NCBI RefSeq assembly: GCF_037975245.1
Contig: NC_092581.1
Location: forward strand, 20,110,303 to 20,174,302
DNA: 64,000 nt
Origin: Apostichopus japonicus
Taxonomy: Eukaryota > Echinodermata > Holothuroidea > Aspidochirotida > Stichopodidae
Direction: 5' to 3'
Under the pieces are notes generated by a model. The model ran no database searches. It was given only the letters and a program-made list of their open reading frames with translations, and was not told where the DNA came from. A program made the position numbers and the translations under genes. The stretch's first letter is position 1. The number at the start of each line of letters is the position of its first letter. Of the stretch, positions 22,006 through 34,755 are shown piece after piece.

Positions 22006-25000
22006 TTACATTGAGTTGTAATAGGCACGGAAAGCCTTCACAGAGCTTATTTCCTTTGTGATAGCTGTGTTCAACTCATAAATAATGCTTTGCAGAAATT
22101 GCCATGATGCCTCACAGTCAGGCTGATACTCAATATCGAACACAAAGTGCATCTTGAAGCATCTGTCAATGGCTTTCAACAGTGAGGTTGCAGGTAGAGC
22201 CTTTCTCTCAATCAGCACAAAAAATTGACGAGACTTCTGCTTTAAGTCCCAAAGAACTACAGTAAATGGCTGTGGATGTACCGTTTCATCTATATCTCCA
22301 CAAAAGGACTTGATGTTTGTCACGTTCTGTAATGATAAAGGATGTATAAACCATTCACATAAATGCTGACTGAAAGTGAGACACAGCTGACCAACAGACA
22401 GACAGACAACAGACTAATGGCAGATATAATGATGGAAAAAGTGTAGGCCAATAATTTATTTCACGATAACCATAATAAAGTTTTGTTATTAGCATAAATG
22501 AATGCATATCAGACAAATGGCTTACTGAAACTTTCAACTGAGTAGACATCACTGTAATGAAAAACATTGACAATACTAAACATTTTGTGACACCAAAATT
22601 CATGATATCCCCTGTTGACCGATGATACCATCAAAGATATGAAAAAGCTTGTGATACCTTGAAGTATCAATATCTACTAACTGTGTCATAACAAATAATG
22701 CTACAAATATTGTGAATAAATCTTGGTTTAACAGCATTTTGTGGCATATCACAAGTGTAGCTTCACATGGTCATAGGGTGCCAGCAGATTTGCATAAATA
22801 TCCAGCCTACATCATCTATGAACTGAATGAATATTCAATACTTACAGATCGGATGTCTATGAATGCCTTTACACCGGCAGAAACTGACATAGATCCTCTG
22901 CCCTTCTTTCTCTTGTGCCGACTCTGAAATACATATGGCAGAGCAAAAAATCCAAGTTCCTCTTCTGTCACTGTCAAAACGCAGAAAATAAAAATGTACA
23001 TATAGACTGTTATACGAACTTGCAGGATTTTATAAATAGTTGCATAAACCCCTCATGAGTGCACTGCCCTTAATCATGGGTTGCCATTTCCATTTTACTG
23101 CAGGGATGGGATGCCCAAATTTTTAGGGGTGAAAAATATATGCTAAAACATAAGTCAAAGGCAGTTGATTAAGGGAATTGCTCAATGTGTGTGTCTCCTG
23201 TGTGTGTCATATGAACCTTGAATTTACCAAGGTTTTACAATTGGTAATATAGACAATTACATCCTTCTTTTCACACACAAACACACACATACTTCATACT
23301 ATTAGTCAAAAGCTGTTTGTCTAAATTTTTCTCCTTTGGTAACATTACACAAAACTTTTTTACTGGTTTGTGATGCTTAATCCAACTTACAAAGTGTGCA
23401 GTCCCAAGGAAGTTCTTTCATCCATCCTGGAAAGTTCTTTTCCGTATATGATAAAATGACCTTGCAGACAGCTGGCCACTTCTCATACAATTTTTCTGCT
23501 GATTCTGGTTGAAGTACTTGGAAATCTTGTTCAATCTGTATATACATTAAGATGGGAGAGTAAAGAAAACTATTCACTAAAGGAGAGCATTTGGAGAATG
23601 GAATGGGAAATAATTTGGTAAACCACTGATTGCACTGACGTAATGCTGAGGTTAGTGCAATGTCAATCACACAAAACTGGTGCATTTAATCTTTCAGCTT
23701 TGACTCAGCAAAACTGTGTATTCATCTTTTTGGAGAATACCGGTTAGTCTTATTTCAGCTTGTCACACTGCATATATCTGTAGGCCTATATCTAATCCTT
23801 CATTTACCACCCCTGTAATGATGTGCATGAAGCCTGAATGAATTTGCAAGGGCAGCCAAAATGTAAAGTATTACAATAAGACATATATTTGTCTTCCAAA
23901 CTCAACCATTACCATTTGTGAATTAATAGCACAAACCTGGTATCAGGTCATCAATGCTCCAAGATGTTGGAAACATCTACAATCCTTACAAAATTGGTCA
24001 AACAGCTATTATCAAGGAATGTTCTGAGTCAATCACTGTTCAGCACAATATTCTTAAAAGTTATGTTAAAGTTGCATTCTTTCTATGCTCCAAGCACAAT
24101 TAATTCAAGAGCACTGTCATTGAGACATAAGAACCCTCCCATTCTCAACAGCTGTGACTTAGGGAAACAGCTACTTCCATAAAGCATCACAAAAGATAAG
24201 CTGCAGAGGTAGAAATTAATGAACAAACCCATTCATCCTAATAGCATTTACAATATGCTGGTTTTTCAATACTTACCATGCCTGGAAGTAGTATCTTTGG
24301 ATACTCCACAAGAGCTTCTTTGAAGCCTTTTGATTTGATCAGTATCTGTCTTCTCTTTGCTGTCTTTAGCATGTACTCTTCCATAGTAGCACGTGGCTGC
24401 TCATTATGTTGAAGCCACGTCTTCATCTTTTGGGTGTCCTCCTCAGACACAGAATCATCTGAAATCAGAATGCAAAAATGCATAGCGGTTTTAATTAGGT
24501 AATAATAGGGTTCTATGGTCCACCTACAACTAAATATGAGATCTGACTAAATATGAGATTTTACTAAGCTTCTAGTCTTGAGCACATACACACATGCATA
24601 TACCCACGCACTGTACACACGCATACACACACACCCACACATAAGCCACTATGAATGCATATGATTCTCTTTACATTGAAACCATAAAAATAAGTTGTGA
24701 TGAAACTTAATGTTAGCACCGAAATAGACAGATACTATTGGTTGAGGAAAGCATTTCTTATTGTAACACTACTTTTTGAAGACAGCAATGTGATCTGAAT
24801 GTAGTGAAATTCAATGCACAAATTTTTCTTATATTAACACCCCACTACCAGGTTACTCCTATTTGCTCATCCATCCAGGCTTTTTCCAGATATTAATGGA
24901 GTGCCAAGATTCAAATCCCCAAGTCCACCTTGAACCCGTCCCCCCCCCCCATTCACATCAACATCAGGATTAAAAACTGTGTTAGTGTGAAACATTATCC

Positions 25001-27788
25001 TTGCAGCACGATGAATCTTTCCTTACATATCAACATGTTCACTAAAAATTGACCAGCCAATTGGGACCCCTTTCCATCTACCAAGAGAATAAAAAAAACA
25101 TTTAGAAATTGTTCAACTGCCTAGTGCGGGTGAATTTTCTCATTCTCTACACTCCCTAACAGCTCCTATAACCCAAGGGGATCAAAACCTTTCATAAACC
25201 TATGGAACATCCCAAGTTTGCAGTACAATAATGCTTTCTTATCAAGGTTCTTTCTTTATTCCCCCCACCACTACCTTTCACTGGTGAGGGGCCCTTCAAT
25301 TCAGTGTTGACTAAGTTACTCAAGTGTTTCACACTCACCAGTGTCTTCATCAGTATCATGATTGCCTTCTGGTGATGTTGCTTCTTCAGTAGTGCTGTAT
25401 TTCTTCACTCGTTTTCTACTGTATTTAAGATGCTCTTCCAACCAACCGCTCGCTGGTCTCCCACTGGTGCCTTTAGTGTAAAATGCCTCCTGCGAAATGA
25501 AATACCACCAATTTCACAATTAATTATCCCAATCCCTTCAAAAAGTTAAACATATCTGCAATAATGTGTTTACTACAATAATGCCCTTTTTACTTGACAC
25601 TGGTTATCAAATATTACTTGATGTTTTGTAAGTATGCCCACATTTGGTGCAAAATTTGAGTCTATTTGGATATTTCCTGTGGCAAATCCAGCACAGGGGG
25701 TACAATATGCACCAACAGATAGTGTCACTCTGGCTTATAAGTAGATAATAACCCCCCCCCCCCATCCACACACATCCATTGGCCTCCTCACACTAATTTT
25801 GTTCCAGTTCCGGAATGAATGCCATGTATGTATTTTAAATGACCAAGAAGAGCTTCTACACTTGCCTCTTGTAATGTAGCCAGACACTTGAAGCATACTA
25901 ATAATATGATAGTAACTATAAGTAGTAAAGTAAAGTATGCAGAAACAGTGGTCATAATACTAACATAGCTTTTCAATCTGTAGGCAAACTTGACACGGAG
26001 CCCAACTTTTGGAATCAGCTCTTTCAGTGAAGTTTCATCAAGAAGTTTGAATGATTCAAGGTCTATCTCATTGTATGAAAGAAACAACAAACAAGAAAGA
26101 AAACATTATTACTTTAAAACCTATTCATATCTATGTGAATAATGTGATCAAAACAATTTGAAAAAACTACTGACCAATGTTTGAAATTGGTAACCTAGGT
26201 GGCTTTAAAAGACCAACTGAATGCAAATTAAAGAAAACATAGACCACCATTCCTGTAAATACTAACATAGCACAAGCCAACTCCTGAATAAAAAATCAAA
26301 ACAAGCAAACTTGTCAGCTGTCCATTTTTCTTCCAGAGATGTGCCCCTGTCGGGCGGTTCCACCCAGCCCTAGGAATTTCCGCCTGGCAATAATTAAAAA
26401 ATCCCGCCCGGCGCTTTATATCTACTTGGTGTGGGCAAATCTCTACCGTAGAGGCCTATTCCTGATAGAAAATTCAAAATTCTACTTTTAATAGTTTCTT
26501 ATATTTTTCCAAAAACCAATCTTATTATCATGATAGTCATGCAAACTACAATAACAAACTTTCATAATGCATCGGTTCATATAGTTAGCCTACATAGGCC
26601 TACAATCGCCAACATACTTTGCGCGTAACCAACCTACAGCTATTGTAGTATTGTACGTGTTACTATTTGCCGCACAGCAGATCCATAACAATGAAACAGA
26701 GCAGTCTCAGTTTAATATGCAAGTTCTATTTGATTACACTATACCTATTGTACGTGCGCTGCGCTTTTGAGGGTAGATGTACAACAGCGAAACTGCTGTA
26801 CATAGTAGGTTTGGATTTTGACTGATTTTGACAATTTATCAATGTAATCTAAACACTATATTTGTGCTGCTAATTAGATGGTTTAATAAAGAAATGTTTA
26901 CATCAAATCGAGGAACAGACTAGGCCATACAGGATGAAAACGGATTGGGAATTGAAATACTGTAGCAACTCACAATACTTAACGGTTTTCAAATAAGTAC
27001 ATGATTTATTCTTAAACTTACAGATATTTCTTAAAGAACTCGAAGAACGGGTAATTGTCCTTTTCATTCACACAAAGTCGGCCTAGGTCAAATGTTATAC
27101 AGGCTTGAGCTTTACAAAGTGGTCATGCATGGGACACCCCCTCCCCCAGTGGCAGCAACTTCCCAATAAGACTAGAGGAAAATAACTAAACCATAACTGA
27201 GTGGTGATATAGCATACTTGCGGTAGGCTGGGCTAAGGCCTGGTCCTATGTTGGACCTCCAGTAATCCAGCATAGCTAGCCTATTACAGGTCTCAATTGC
27301 AACCTAGGCCTAAGCAACATTTCAACTGGTAAAAACTCTGTAACTAGGCCTAGGCTAATCATGGTGTTAGGCTCACCAAATCATCACTATCACAAAGAAT
27401 GAGTACGAAATGTCTGGCCAAGACTAGGCCCTTGGTGCATACTTTCGGTGGAGCGTGACCACAGTTTCTGTGTACTAGCCTAGCCCATTATCATATTCAT
27501 AACATAAGACTTCACATTACATCTTAACACTAATAATACCTACTTGCTAAGCTAAAATTTAAAACGTTACTGTTACTACTTCTAGGCTAACGTATATACC
27601 TACAACAAATAGTAACGGCGACCTAGCCTCGCGTTAGGCCAACGGACGGAAGTTAAAATCGTGTATGCCGCACATGCATAATTTTACGGTTTTGGCGAAG
27701 GAAATTACAAATAACTACCTTCAAAAGTCTCTATTAGCTCATCCATTCCCCATCTGGTGAGAATTGATTTGACTTCAGGCTCTGACAT
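22006..27788 (-). CDS. SAM-domain protein, SAMD3-like
   Basis: My splice model has seven exons, in transcript order: 27719-27788, 25965-26062, 25339-25489, 24277-24458, 23391-23535, 22846-22970 and 22006-22326. All have GT donors and AG acceptors, phases agree, and the product is 363 residues. A SAM-like fold covers about residues 3-56 (MSEPEVKSILTRWGMDELIE, then FKLLDETSLKELIPKVGLR). An acidic/basic linker follows, and a basic RHKRKKGRG near residues 232-240 could be a nuclear signal. The C-terminal part (ALPATSLLKAIDRCFKMHFV near residue 300, then a short YQPDCEASW stretch) matches the conserved tail of proteins named sterile alpha motif domain-containing protein 3-like, a family abundant in fish and marine invertebrates with no settled function. 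Exon 2 has an odd acceptor: the best pyrimidine tract ends in CAT, not CAG, at 26075-26077. A 9-codon upstream ATG frame overlaps the start. Confidence 0.75.
26330..26470. repeat. GC-rich repeat-like block in SAM gene intron 1
   Basis: GATGTGCCCCTGTCGGGCGG followed by CCCGCCCGGCG stands out from the AT-rich intron. It looks like a transposon or SINE fragment, but I see no second copy in the window. Confidence 0.3.
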
Positions 27789-28094
27789 GATGAATTACGG
27801 CCATAGAGCAAGTATTACAACAAATCACCGTTCGCTTTTTGGAGCTTGAGACTGCGCACAGGTACGGTATGGCGCGATTGCAGTGCAGAACAATGAAGGC
27901 CAACGAATTTGTTGCACGCAACACTCTTTGTGCTCAACTATTTGGCACAAACCCTTTGCTAAGTGCATGAAGCAACATTTTGCTTACAAACATAGTAATT
28001 GACTCTTAGGAGTTGGGCAATTTTTGCCAAAAAAATTATTACCCAACTAAATTCGCCCAACAGTTCTTAGCGTGTAGGAGTCCAGGTACGTACC
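27789..28094. other. Upstream region of SAM gene plus MITE-like remnant
   Basis: The promoter of the minus-strand SAM gene should lie just right of 27788, and no TATA box is evident. From about 27920 the sequence has inverted words (GTTGGGCAAT, TTGCTT) and ends ACAGTTCTTAGCGTGTA, the inverse of the flank of the 20239-20573 palindrome. Confidence 0.4.
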
Positions 28095-28184
28095 TTTACA
28101 GAGTACAGGGCTATTCATTAACTCTTCCCAGCATCGGGGTGCGCTGATGCGTATGGCAAGGCGTTTTAACATTTACCTCGCAAT

Positions 28185-28650
28185 TCGACTTAAGTCGAAT
28201 ACATTTCACTTAAGTGGAATTCACTTTCACTTAAGCAGAATACTATTTAACTTAAGTGGAATTCTATTTCACTTAAGTGGAATACCATTCCACTTAAGCT
28301 TAATTGTATTTTACTTAAGCTGAATTCATCAACTTGTCACTGCATTTTACTTAAGCTAAATTCTATTTCACCTAAGTGGAATTGCATTCCACTTAAGTGA
28401 AATTGTATTTCACTTAAGTGGAAATGCATTTCACTTAAGTCGAATTGTATTCTACTTGAGTCGAATTGTATTCTACTTAAGTGGAATACAATTCCACTTA
28501 AGTGGAATGTCCTGTCTATTTCACTTAAGAAGAATACAATTCCACTTAAGTGGAAATGCATTCCACTTAAATGAAATGTGATTAGATAGTCTATTTCACT
28601 TAAGTGGAATGTGATTGGCTAGTCTAATCCACTTAAGTGGAATGTGATTG
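28185..28650. repeat. Array of ~20 CTTAAG-centred palindromes
   Basis: About twenty units of the form TTCCACTTAAGTGGAA follow each other every ~20-28 bp, each nearly its own reverse complement. Variants keep symmetry in part (GACTTAAGTC, CACTTAAGTG) and in part lose it (ACTTAAGCAG). Both strands read as repeated HLS-type frames, which are by-products. To the left, ACAGGGCTATTCATTAACTC (28103-28122) resembles the end of the element at 11414, so the array may be the inside of a related transposon. Confidence 0.85.
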
Positions 28651-29169
28651 GCTAGTACATTCAACGCCAAGCTTTGCCCATGCCTTTGCGCGCCATTATA
28701 TACAACTCTAGAAAATATATGTTCAAAATATTCTCATCACCTTCAAAACCTCAAGAACTAATCAGAAATTAACGTTTCAATATTCGCATCCGAAAACAGA
28801 ACTCTGGAAAATGTGATTTCAAAACAAGATAACGATGACGTCATATTAGGAACACAAGTGCCAGGCCAAGGCATGTACTGAATGCGCGACGATCATACTG
28901 TCACACATACACGGACATTTACACTGAGAGGACAACCAACGGCTAGAAATTTCAAGTTGTTTGGAAAACATGTTTCTAAATATGCGGTCGATATAATCTC
29001 CTAGTCATTCTTCCTGGCAAGAAACCGTCAGGTCAACGTACTTTTATACAATTCTAGATGAGTAATGTTTTTTAATAAATAAAATCCTTGTGTGTTATCG
29101 TTATCATAACCATGTGACATTTGTTAGTTAATGCAGCAACTGCTAGGCTCGCCGTGACGTCAATGCCAA

Positions 29170-29500
29170 AGAACTAGATGCAAGGGCGTAGGAACCGGGG
29201 GGCTGGGGGCGCCAGCCCCCCAGTGAAAAATGTGGAGGTATGTGGAAGTATCATTCCGCCCCCCGCTTCGCAAGTCAGAAAACCCCTTTTTCATTTCCAA
29301 ATGAGAAAAAAATCTCATTTGGAGCACCAAATTGCATCTAAGGCCAGGTGAAAATACAAAATTAAGTTTACAAAATGGAGTGGGTATTGAAGTGTTCTGT
29401 ATTGCATCAAATTGCATCTGAGGCCACCTGGAAATGCAAAAAAAAATCCAAAGGGGAGGGGGACGTCGTATTAATCGTCTTTCTAGTAATTTCCGTTGTG
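29170..29500. repeat. GGGCGTAGGAACC-type GC-ended repeat
   Basis: CAAGGGCGTAGGAACCGGGG starts a block with an internal hairpin of G and C runs (29199-29221) and two similar segments built around AAATTGCATCTAAGGCCA and AAATTGCATCTGAGGCCA. It has transposon-like ends of the same general style as the elements in the first 20 kb. No gene is present. Confidence 0.45.
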
Positions 29501-29980
29501 TGATTGTCAAGTTGCAATGCTTGATTGCTTGATTAATTGTCAAGTAGCAAACTTACCATGGGGTTAATCAATGAAATGCGCTGCCTCGGCATATTCGTAT
29601 GTGCAATAACACTGATACCTTTAAATCTAAATTAAAATGTGCAATTATATAGAAATGGCCTGGCTTTTTGGAATCTTTGAAATCGATTTTAGATCTTAGT
29701 TCGGAGAGTATGTTTTTACATTTTAGGTGTGTATGCCTTCCATTTATATATATTTATTTATGTGTTCTGTTTGTTATATTTTGTATGTTTTATATGTGCA
29801 GGGATCCTCGGGAGAACACTGGTTCACCAGTGGCAGGATCCCTGGTTACGAATAATAAAAAAAAAATAATAAAAAATCATGATACGGCTGATCACACCGC
29901 TAATTATCTGTTTTGTTTCGTCAGCCGTGGTATGGTGTTACGTAGTAATAATAATGTGACAGGCACATTCAGATGTAATC

Positions 29981-32105
29981 TATGGCGCGAGAAAGCGGAA
30001 TATATTACGTACAAATATATATATGCTGTACGAGCGAAATACATAAATGGTTAACTTCAAAAATACATTTTAAACATATTTATATATATGTTTACACATA
30101 AATATTCCCTGAAAATTATATTTATTCCTTTAAAGTATATATTTATATATTCTCCAGGCGTACATAAATTATTTTCTTTATAACTAATATGCATTCTGTA
30201 CAAAAATATATATTCTCTTACAGCAAATATTCTGTAAAAAATATATATTCTCTAACACAAATTTTTAATTTTCTGAGGCCATTTTATATTTATTCTCTAA
30301 TAGAAAAATATATATTATCTTACAATAAATATTCTGTAAAGATATATATACTAACACAAAAATTATATTTTTCTATGCCAAGAATATATTTATTCTCTAA
30401 GAGAAAAAAATATATTCTCTAAGAGAAAAAATATATTCTCTAAGAGAAAAAATATATATATTCTCTAAAAAAATATATACATTCGAGTGAAAATGCGCCC
30501 TGCACCACTGACGTAACAGTTTACCTGCCTTGGAGATTTTAATAGGCACTCGCGGTAGATCGCAGGAAATTTAAGCTGTGCAAGTGACTTTCCCACGTTC
30601 GTTTCCTTTGCAAGGCATGGCAAATTGCTTACGTAAGACACCGGCTAAAGTTCCAAACTAATAACCTTGAAATGTGAAGAAGTGAGCAGTGGCCAAAATG
30701 AACGGCAGGTTTACTACAGGGCGTATTTTCAAGTGTTGAAATTCTGGTACAGAAAAAATATTTCTCTCTAACAAAATATATAAATTATGTTACAGAAATT
30801 ATATATATTGCAGAATAAATTATATTCTATGCAAAAATATATTTTTATTGTGTGTACGGAAAATATATATATTCTCTAACATTCAAGCTCTATTCGGTGC
30901 GAAAAATATATTCTGTACGAAAAATATATTCTGTACGAAAAATATATATGCTATACAAAGTACGGAGCTTTGTAAGTGCCAACTGAGATGTTGGTGTTTC
31001 AGTAACTTCAGTGAACAGCTTATTCATTATATTGGCCATAAGTGTGCAAGTACAATGAACTTCCTTGCTCAGAACCGAAATGCAGTTCAAAGTTAGTGGT
31101 TTTGCGACATCACATTGCACATGATATTACGACGATACGATCGACAGCATAGCCTACTGTTTCTAGCCGGCTTAACAGGCCCATTAACATATCGTATAAC
31201 CAGGGAGCTGTTAGAGTAGCAGCTCCCTGGTATAACATAGGTAACATACGTATAGCAGCAGTACTGCAATCATGGCGTCCAGATATATAGCGCGTTAGTA
31301 GGATAGTTGTGTGATGTTAACGTTAGACTACTCTTAACAGCATACTTATTACTTATATTCCACTATTTGCTCTTCTCTAACCACAGTCTTTCAATAATTT
31401 GTTGCACTTCTGCAAGGACTCTATACATCAACGGAAAGAAAGTGGATGTGAAGAAAACAGCAATAAAATGAATAAGCTGGTCACTGAAGTTACTGAACAA
31501 CAAAAAATCTCAGTTGGCACTTACAGAGCACCGTACTTTGTTTAGCACATATATTTTTATTACAGAATATATATTTTGAACAAAATAGAACTTTGTTGTT
31601 AGATAAGGTTCTAACAATTTCCTACAAAGAATAAAAAATTATTTTTGTACAGACAAAAACTTTTTCTACAGAATATATATATTTTCTGTCATATAATTTA
31701 TATATTTTGTTAGAGAAAGATATTTTTCGGTCACAGAATTGACATACTTTTTGAAAGGGATATATATATTTCTTTATAGAATACATTTTTATTCTCTTAG
31801 AGAATAAATATATTCTTGGCACAGAAAAAAATGTTTTTTGTGTTAGAGAATATATATTTTTGACAGAATATTTACTGTAAGAGAATATATATTTTTGCAC
31901 AGAATACATATTTGTTATTATGAAAATAATTTCTGTATGCCTGGAGAATATATAAATATATAATTTAAAGGAATAAATATAATTTTCAGGGAATATATAT
32001 GTGTAAACATATATATAAATATGTCTAAAATGTATTTATTTCGCAAGTACAGCATATATATATTTGTACGTAATATATTCCGCTTTCTCGCGCCATAGTA
32101 ATCAG
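29981..32105. repeat. Very long AT-rich foldback (imperfect inverted repeat)
   Basis: The left arm from GGCGCGAGAAAGCGGAATAT (about 29981) to about 31110 is mirrored by about 31390-32097. Matching landmarks include TTACGTACAAATATAT, TTTACACATAAATATTCCCT, ATTCTCCAGGC and AAGTGCCAACTGAGAT, and the centre lies near 31110-31390. A ~260-bp segment at 30480-30740 is present only on the left. The arms are packed with ATATATTCTCTAA-type words, so long runs of frame on both strands are artefacts. The type is a foldback element or a giant MITE. Confidence 0.8.
31199..31231. repeat. Perfect 12-bp hairpin at foldback centre
   Basis: ACCAGGGAGCTG, a 9-base loop, then CAGCTCCCTGGT. It lies in the spacer between the two foldback arms. 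Confidence 0.7.
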
Positions 32106-32170
32106 AGCCATATATAGAGATATATATGGCTCTGGGATGTAACAGAGCCGTATATTTAGATACGGCTCTG
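32103..32170. repeat. Two tandem hairpins CAGAGCC...GGCTCTG
   Basis: Hairpin 1 (32103-32134) is CAGAGCCATATAT paired with ATATATGGCTCTG. Hairpin 2 (32143-32170) is CAGAGCCGTAT paired with ATACGGCTCTG. Both are followed by GGATGTAA. The A-T pair after CAGAGCC in the first is a G-C pair in the second, so the pairing is kept. Confidence 0.7.
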
Positions 32171-32175
32171 GGATG

Positions 32176-33468
32176 TAATTGTGAATACTGTCCTCTATAA
32201 CACTGAGTTAAATGTGTTGCTGAACTTTTTGGAACTTCAACCACGAGTGTTATGGTGACAGATGCATCATTCTTGTTATTGTCGATGTACATGCCATACT
32301 TTATCTTTAGTTATCAGCCAATCCTGCAGGTCTCAGGGTAGATTTTCATGTAGATTTCATGTATGTTCAGGAAGACTGGATAAGCTAATGTAAGGAGTTT
32401 GAAGAGGGGAGTTTGTTTGGTAACAAACACATCAAGATTCACAATAAAGAACACACAGTACCACAGATGGTGTCTTAGTCTACTCTTTGAATTTTCCACC
32501 TGTTACAATAATAAACATAATAAAGAAATCCTCTAAATGTGACAACCATCGACTTATATTTAAACTGTATATTTCGATGGTGAGAACCACTATGTTACAG
32601 ATATGGCTGGATAAACGATAAAGAAATTAATATGAAAAAAAAGAATAGAAAAAAGTTCCGAGTTATTTGAACGTGAAATATACAGAAAGAGTTTTAATAA
32701 ATTGCATGGGCGTAGCCTTTAGGGTCAGGGTATACTGTACGTGAGCTAGGGACGGGTGTGGTGATGGCAGAGGGGCAGCTGCTTGAAAAGTGACGTGAGG
32801 TAGGACTATTTTAAATTTCTTTCCCCACTTTTCTAACTAGAGATCCAATTCGTGTTATTTCTGGATCGATCATATGCAGGTAGTCAAATGATGAACCTTT
32901 CGTTCCATATCCTCAATGAAATTTGAATCTGTGACCCTTTCTTTATGCTGAAATTTCGATGTACAATTTGCCCCCCCCCCCCAAAAAAAAATCGCCATTT
33001 ATGTGGAAATTTTGTCATAAAAAGTAACAAGTTGGAGGAGCAAGTCGAAATTAAAAAAGAAAAAGCTAGTATGTTGATATAACATATCTGAAAGTGTCAC
33101 GTGGCGCATGTACACTTGCAGGATCAATCTGGACGAAACTAGGATTTACATTCAAATGCTACGTCCTATACGTTGCCCAACTTGACCACTTCGCCTTCAA
33201 ATATATATTTTCGCTTGTGACACTTTCCTGAATTAATATCCCCAACATTATGATACTATGGACAGGGTCCTCCTCCGGGAAGGATCGGCTGAATGGGTCA
33301 AATCCAAATGTGTTGAAACTTGAAACAAAAGATTAAAGTACACGAGCTTGCGTTCATTCAAGATCAACTCCGGAGGCGGAACATTTTATTGGACTATAGC
33401 CGTGTTCCTTCGAAAAACAGTTTAAAAGAAAGAATCCTCCACCCTTTTATAGTAGGCTACACACAATC
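32176..33468. other. Intergenic; possible decayed coding fragments
   Basis: Minus-strand frames at 32180-32292 and 32314-32499 have protein-like composition, and the second follows an acceptor-like TTATTGTAACAG. I cannot assign a family or join them, so I leave them uncalled. The rest is AT-rich with a C-run near 32970. Confidence 0.35.
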
Positions 33469-33822
33469 TTAAAGGCATTGAAGACTCGCCCCAAACCGCG
33501 TGCCGCGTTCCGTTGCTTGCAAGTGAAGTTTTCTGCTTGTCGCTAAAAAATGCAGAGAGTAATGAAACGTGATACCTTGTTATCTTTAGCTGGACCTGAG
33601 ATGTCCATCGCTGTATCGTGTGTACACTGTGCTGTGGGTATTGACCGCAGCTGTATGTACTTCTGACTGTACACTAGTGTCTAATTACCGAAGGTAGCAA
33701 GCTGTGTGCATATTTTCTGGTATCGATGGTGGTGTCTAACACTTCTGTTACACCTCATTCGAAAGTAGGTCAGATTACCGGCATTAGAAGTTTCTTTTTG
33801 CGCGAGTCTTCACACCCTTTAA
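33469..33822. mobile_element. TTAA-flanked MITE, copy 1
   Basis: The element starts TTAAAGGCATTGAAGACTCG (33469) and ends CGAGTCTTCACACCCTTTAA (33822), so TTAA lies on both sides of ~17-bp inverted ends. A second copy lies at 41586-41953. A TTAA target is used by the piggyBac and Kolobok superfamilies. The AGG start fits Kolobok better than the CCY of piggyBac, but I cannot decide. There is no coding capacity. Confidence 0.8.
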
Positions 33823-34755
33823 TTCATGACATGTTTCAAGGTTGCCATTTTTGTCTGTGACGCAACCGACCAAATTGCAGCCAAATCGGTTGAAAAAAAG
33901 AAGATTTGTTATTTTATGACAATTGACCCTGTTACAAGTGGGGATGTATATTTGTCGGCAAATTGGCAGTTCGTTGAAACTAAGGGTGCTTGCCTCAGCT
34001 GAAAGAAAATTAGTTAACGTGAAAAATTGTCAACATTTTTACCGGTGCGTTTTCCTATATGCAACACTGAGCAGCATGGGTTTGTTTAACACATGAAATA
34101 TTGCTTGGGGAATTTAAAACTGGACCATCTATTTTTCTACGACCAAATTGAAAAGCGCCAAATTGTCATGTTTGGCGTTTAAAACGCCAAGCTGGCAATT
34201 ATGGCCGGTATTAACAGGTCAAAGTGCACAGGTGCAACACAGAATTTCTATGAGGTGCACCCGTTGCGTTGATCTCGATTTTCGTTCTGAACTTCTGTTT
34301 ACCAATGCTAGCGCCCTCCCACTTACATTGTCGTTTTTGGAATCTGCCTTCTGATTGGTTATTGATCACCATTTTTGTGGCTATAGACCAATGACTGCTA
34401 CTGTTTTATCTTCTTCTTAACAAGCGCTTACTGCAGTTCTAGTTTCACGCTGCACGCCTTTTGCATCACCGTCAGATCCGTGAATGCGAGCCGCCTCTTG
34501 TGTGTAACGTAACGTATAGGATCATTGTGCATGCTTGTAGTTCTTGTTGCTGTATTTGCGGTAATAGTGCTGTAAAATTGTACACAGTCCTATATGGTAG
34601 GCTAGCGCAGTAAGCGGTAGCATCTTTGTCGCAGCACATATACTTCTGCGACGAAATGTGGACATATTGTAACGAGGAAATGGAAAAGGGGAATATATAG
34701 CGCTTAGAGAATATTCATATAGCTCATAAATATACTGACTGCCACAGTTGGAGCC
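33823..34755 (+). promoter_or_regulatory. Upstream region of the SCAF gene
   Basis: This is non-coding DNA before the SCAF start codon. The transcription start and 5' UTR must lie here or a little left, but I see no TATA box or initiator I would defend. Confidence 0.35.

Noticed and set aside
22846-22926. Alternative SAM gene exon starting at TATTTCAG|AGTCGG
   Set aside because: Joining it to the previous exon would create a TAG stop. The acceptor at 22971 keeps the frame and adds the conserved ALPYVF segment.
28337-28561. Repeated HLSG/FHLS peptide frame
   Set aside because: It is the translation of the CTTAAG palindrome array. Symmetry of the DNA explains it.
30189-30422. YSKYSVKNIYSLTQ-type repeat proteins on both foldback arms
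   Set aside because: They come from ATATATTCTCTAA words in an inverted repeat and have no coding signature.
32314-32499. Possible exon on the minus strand after TTATTGTAACAG
   Set aside because: There is an acceptor-like site and a protein-like frame, but no downstream donor, partner exon or family could be fixed.
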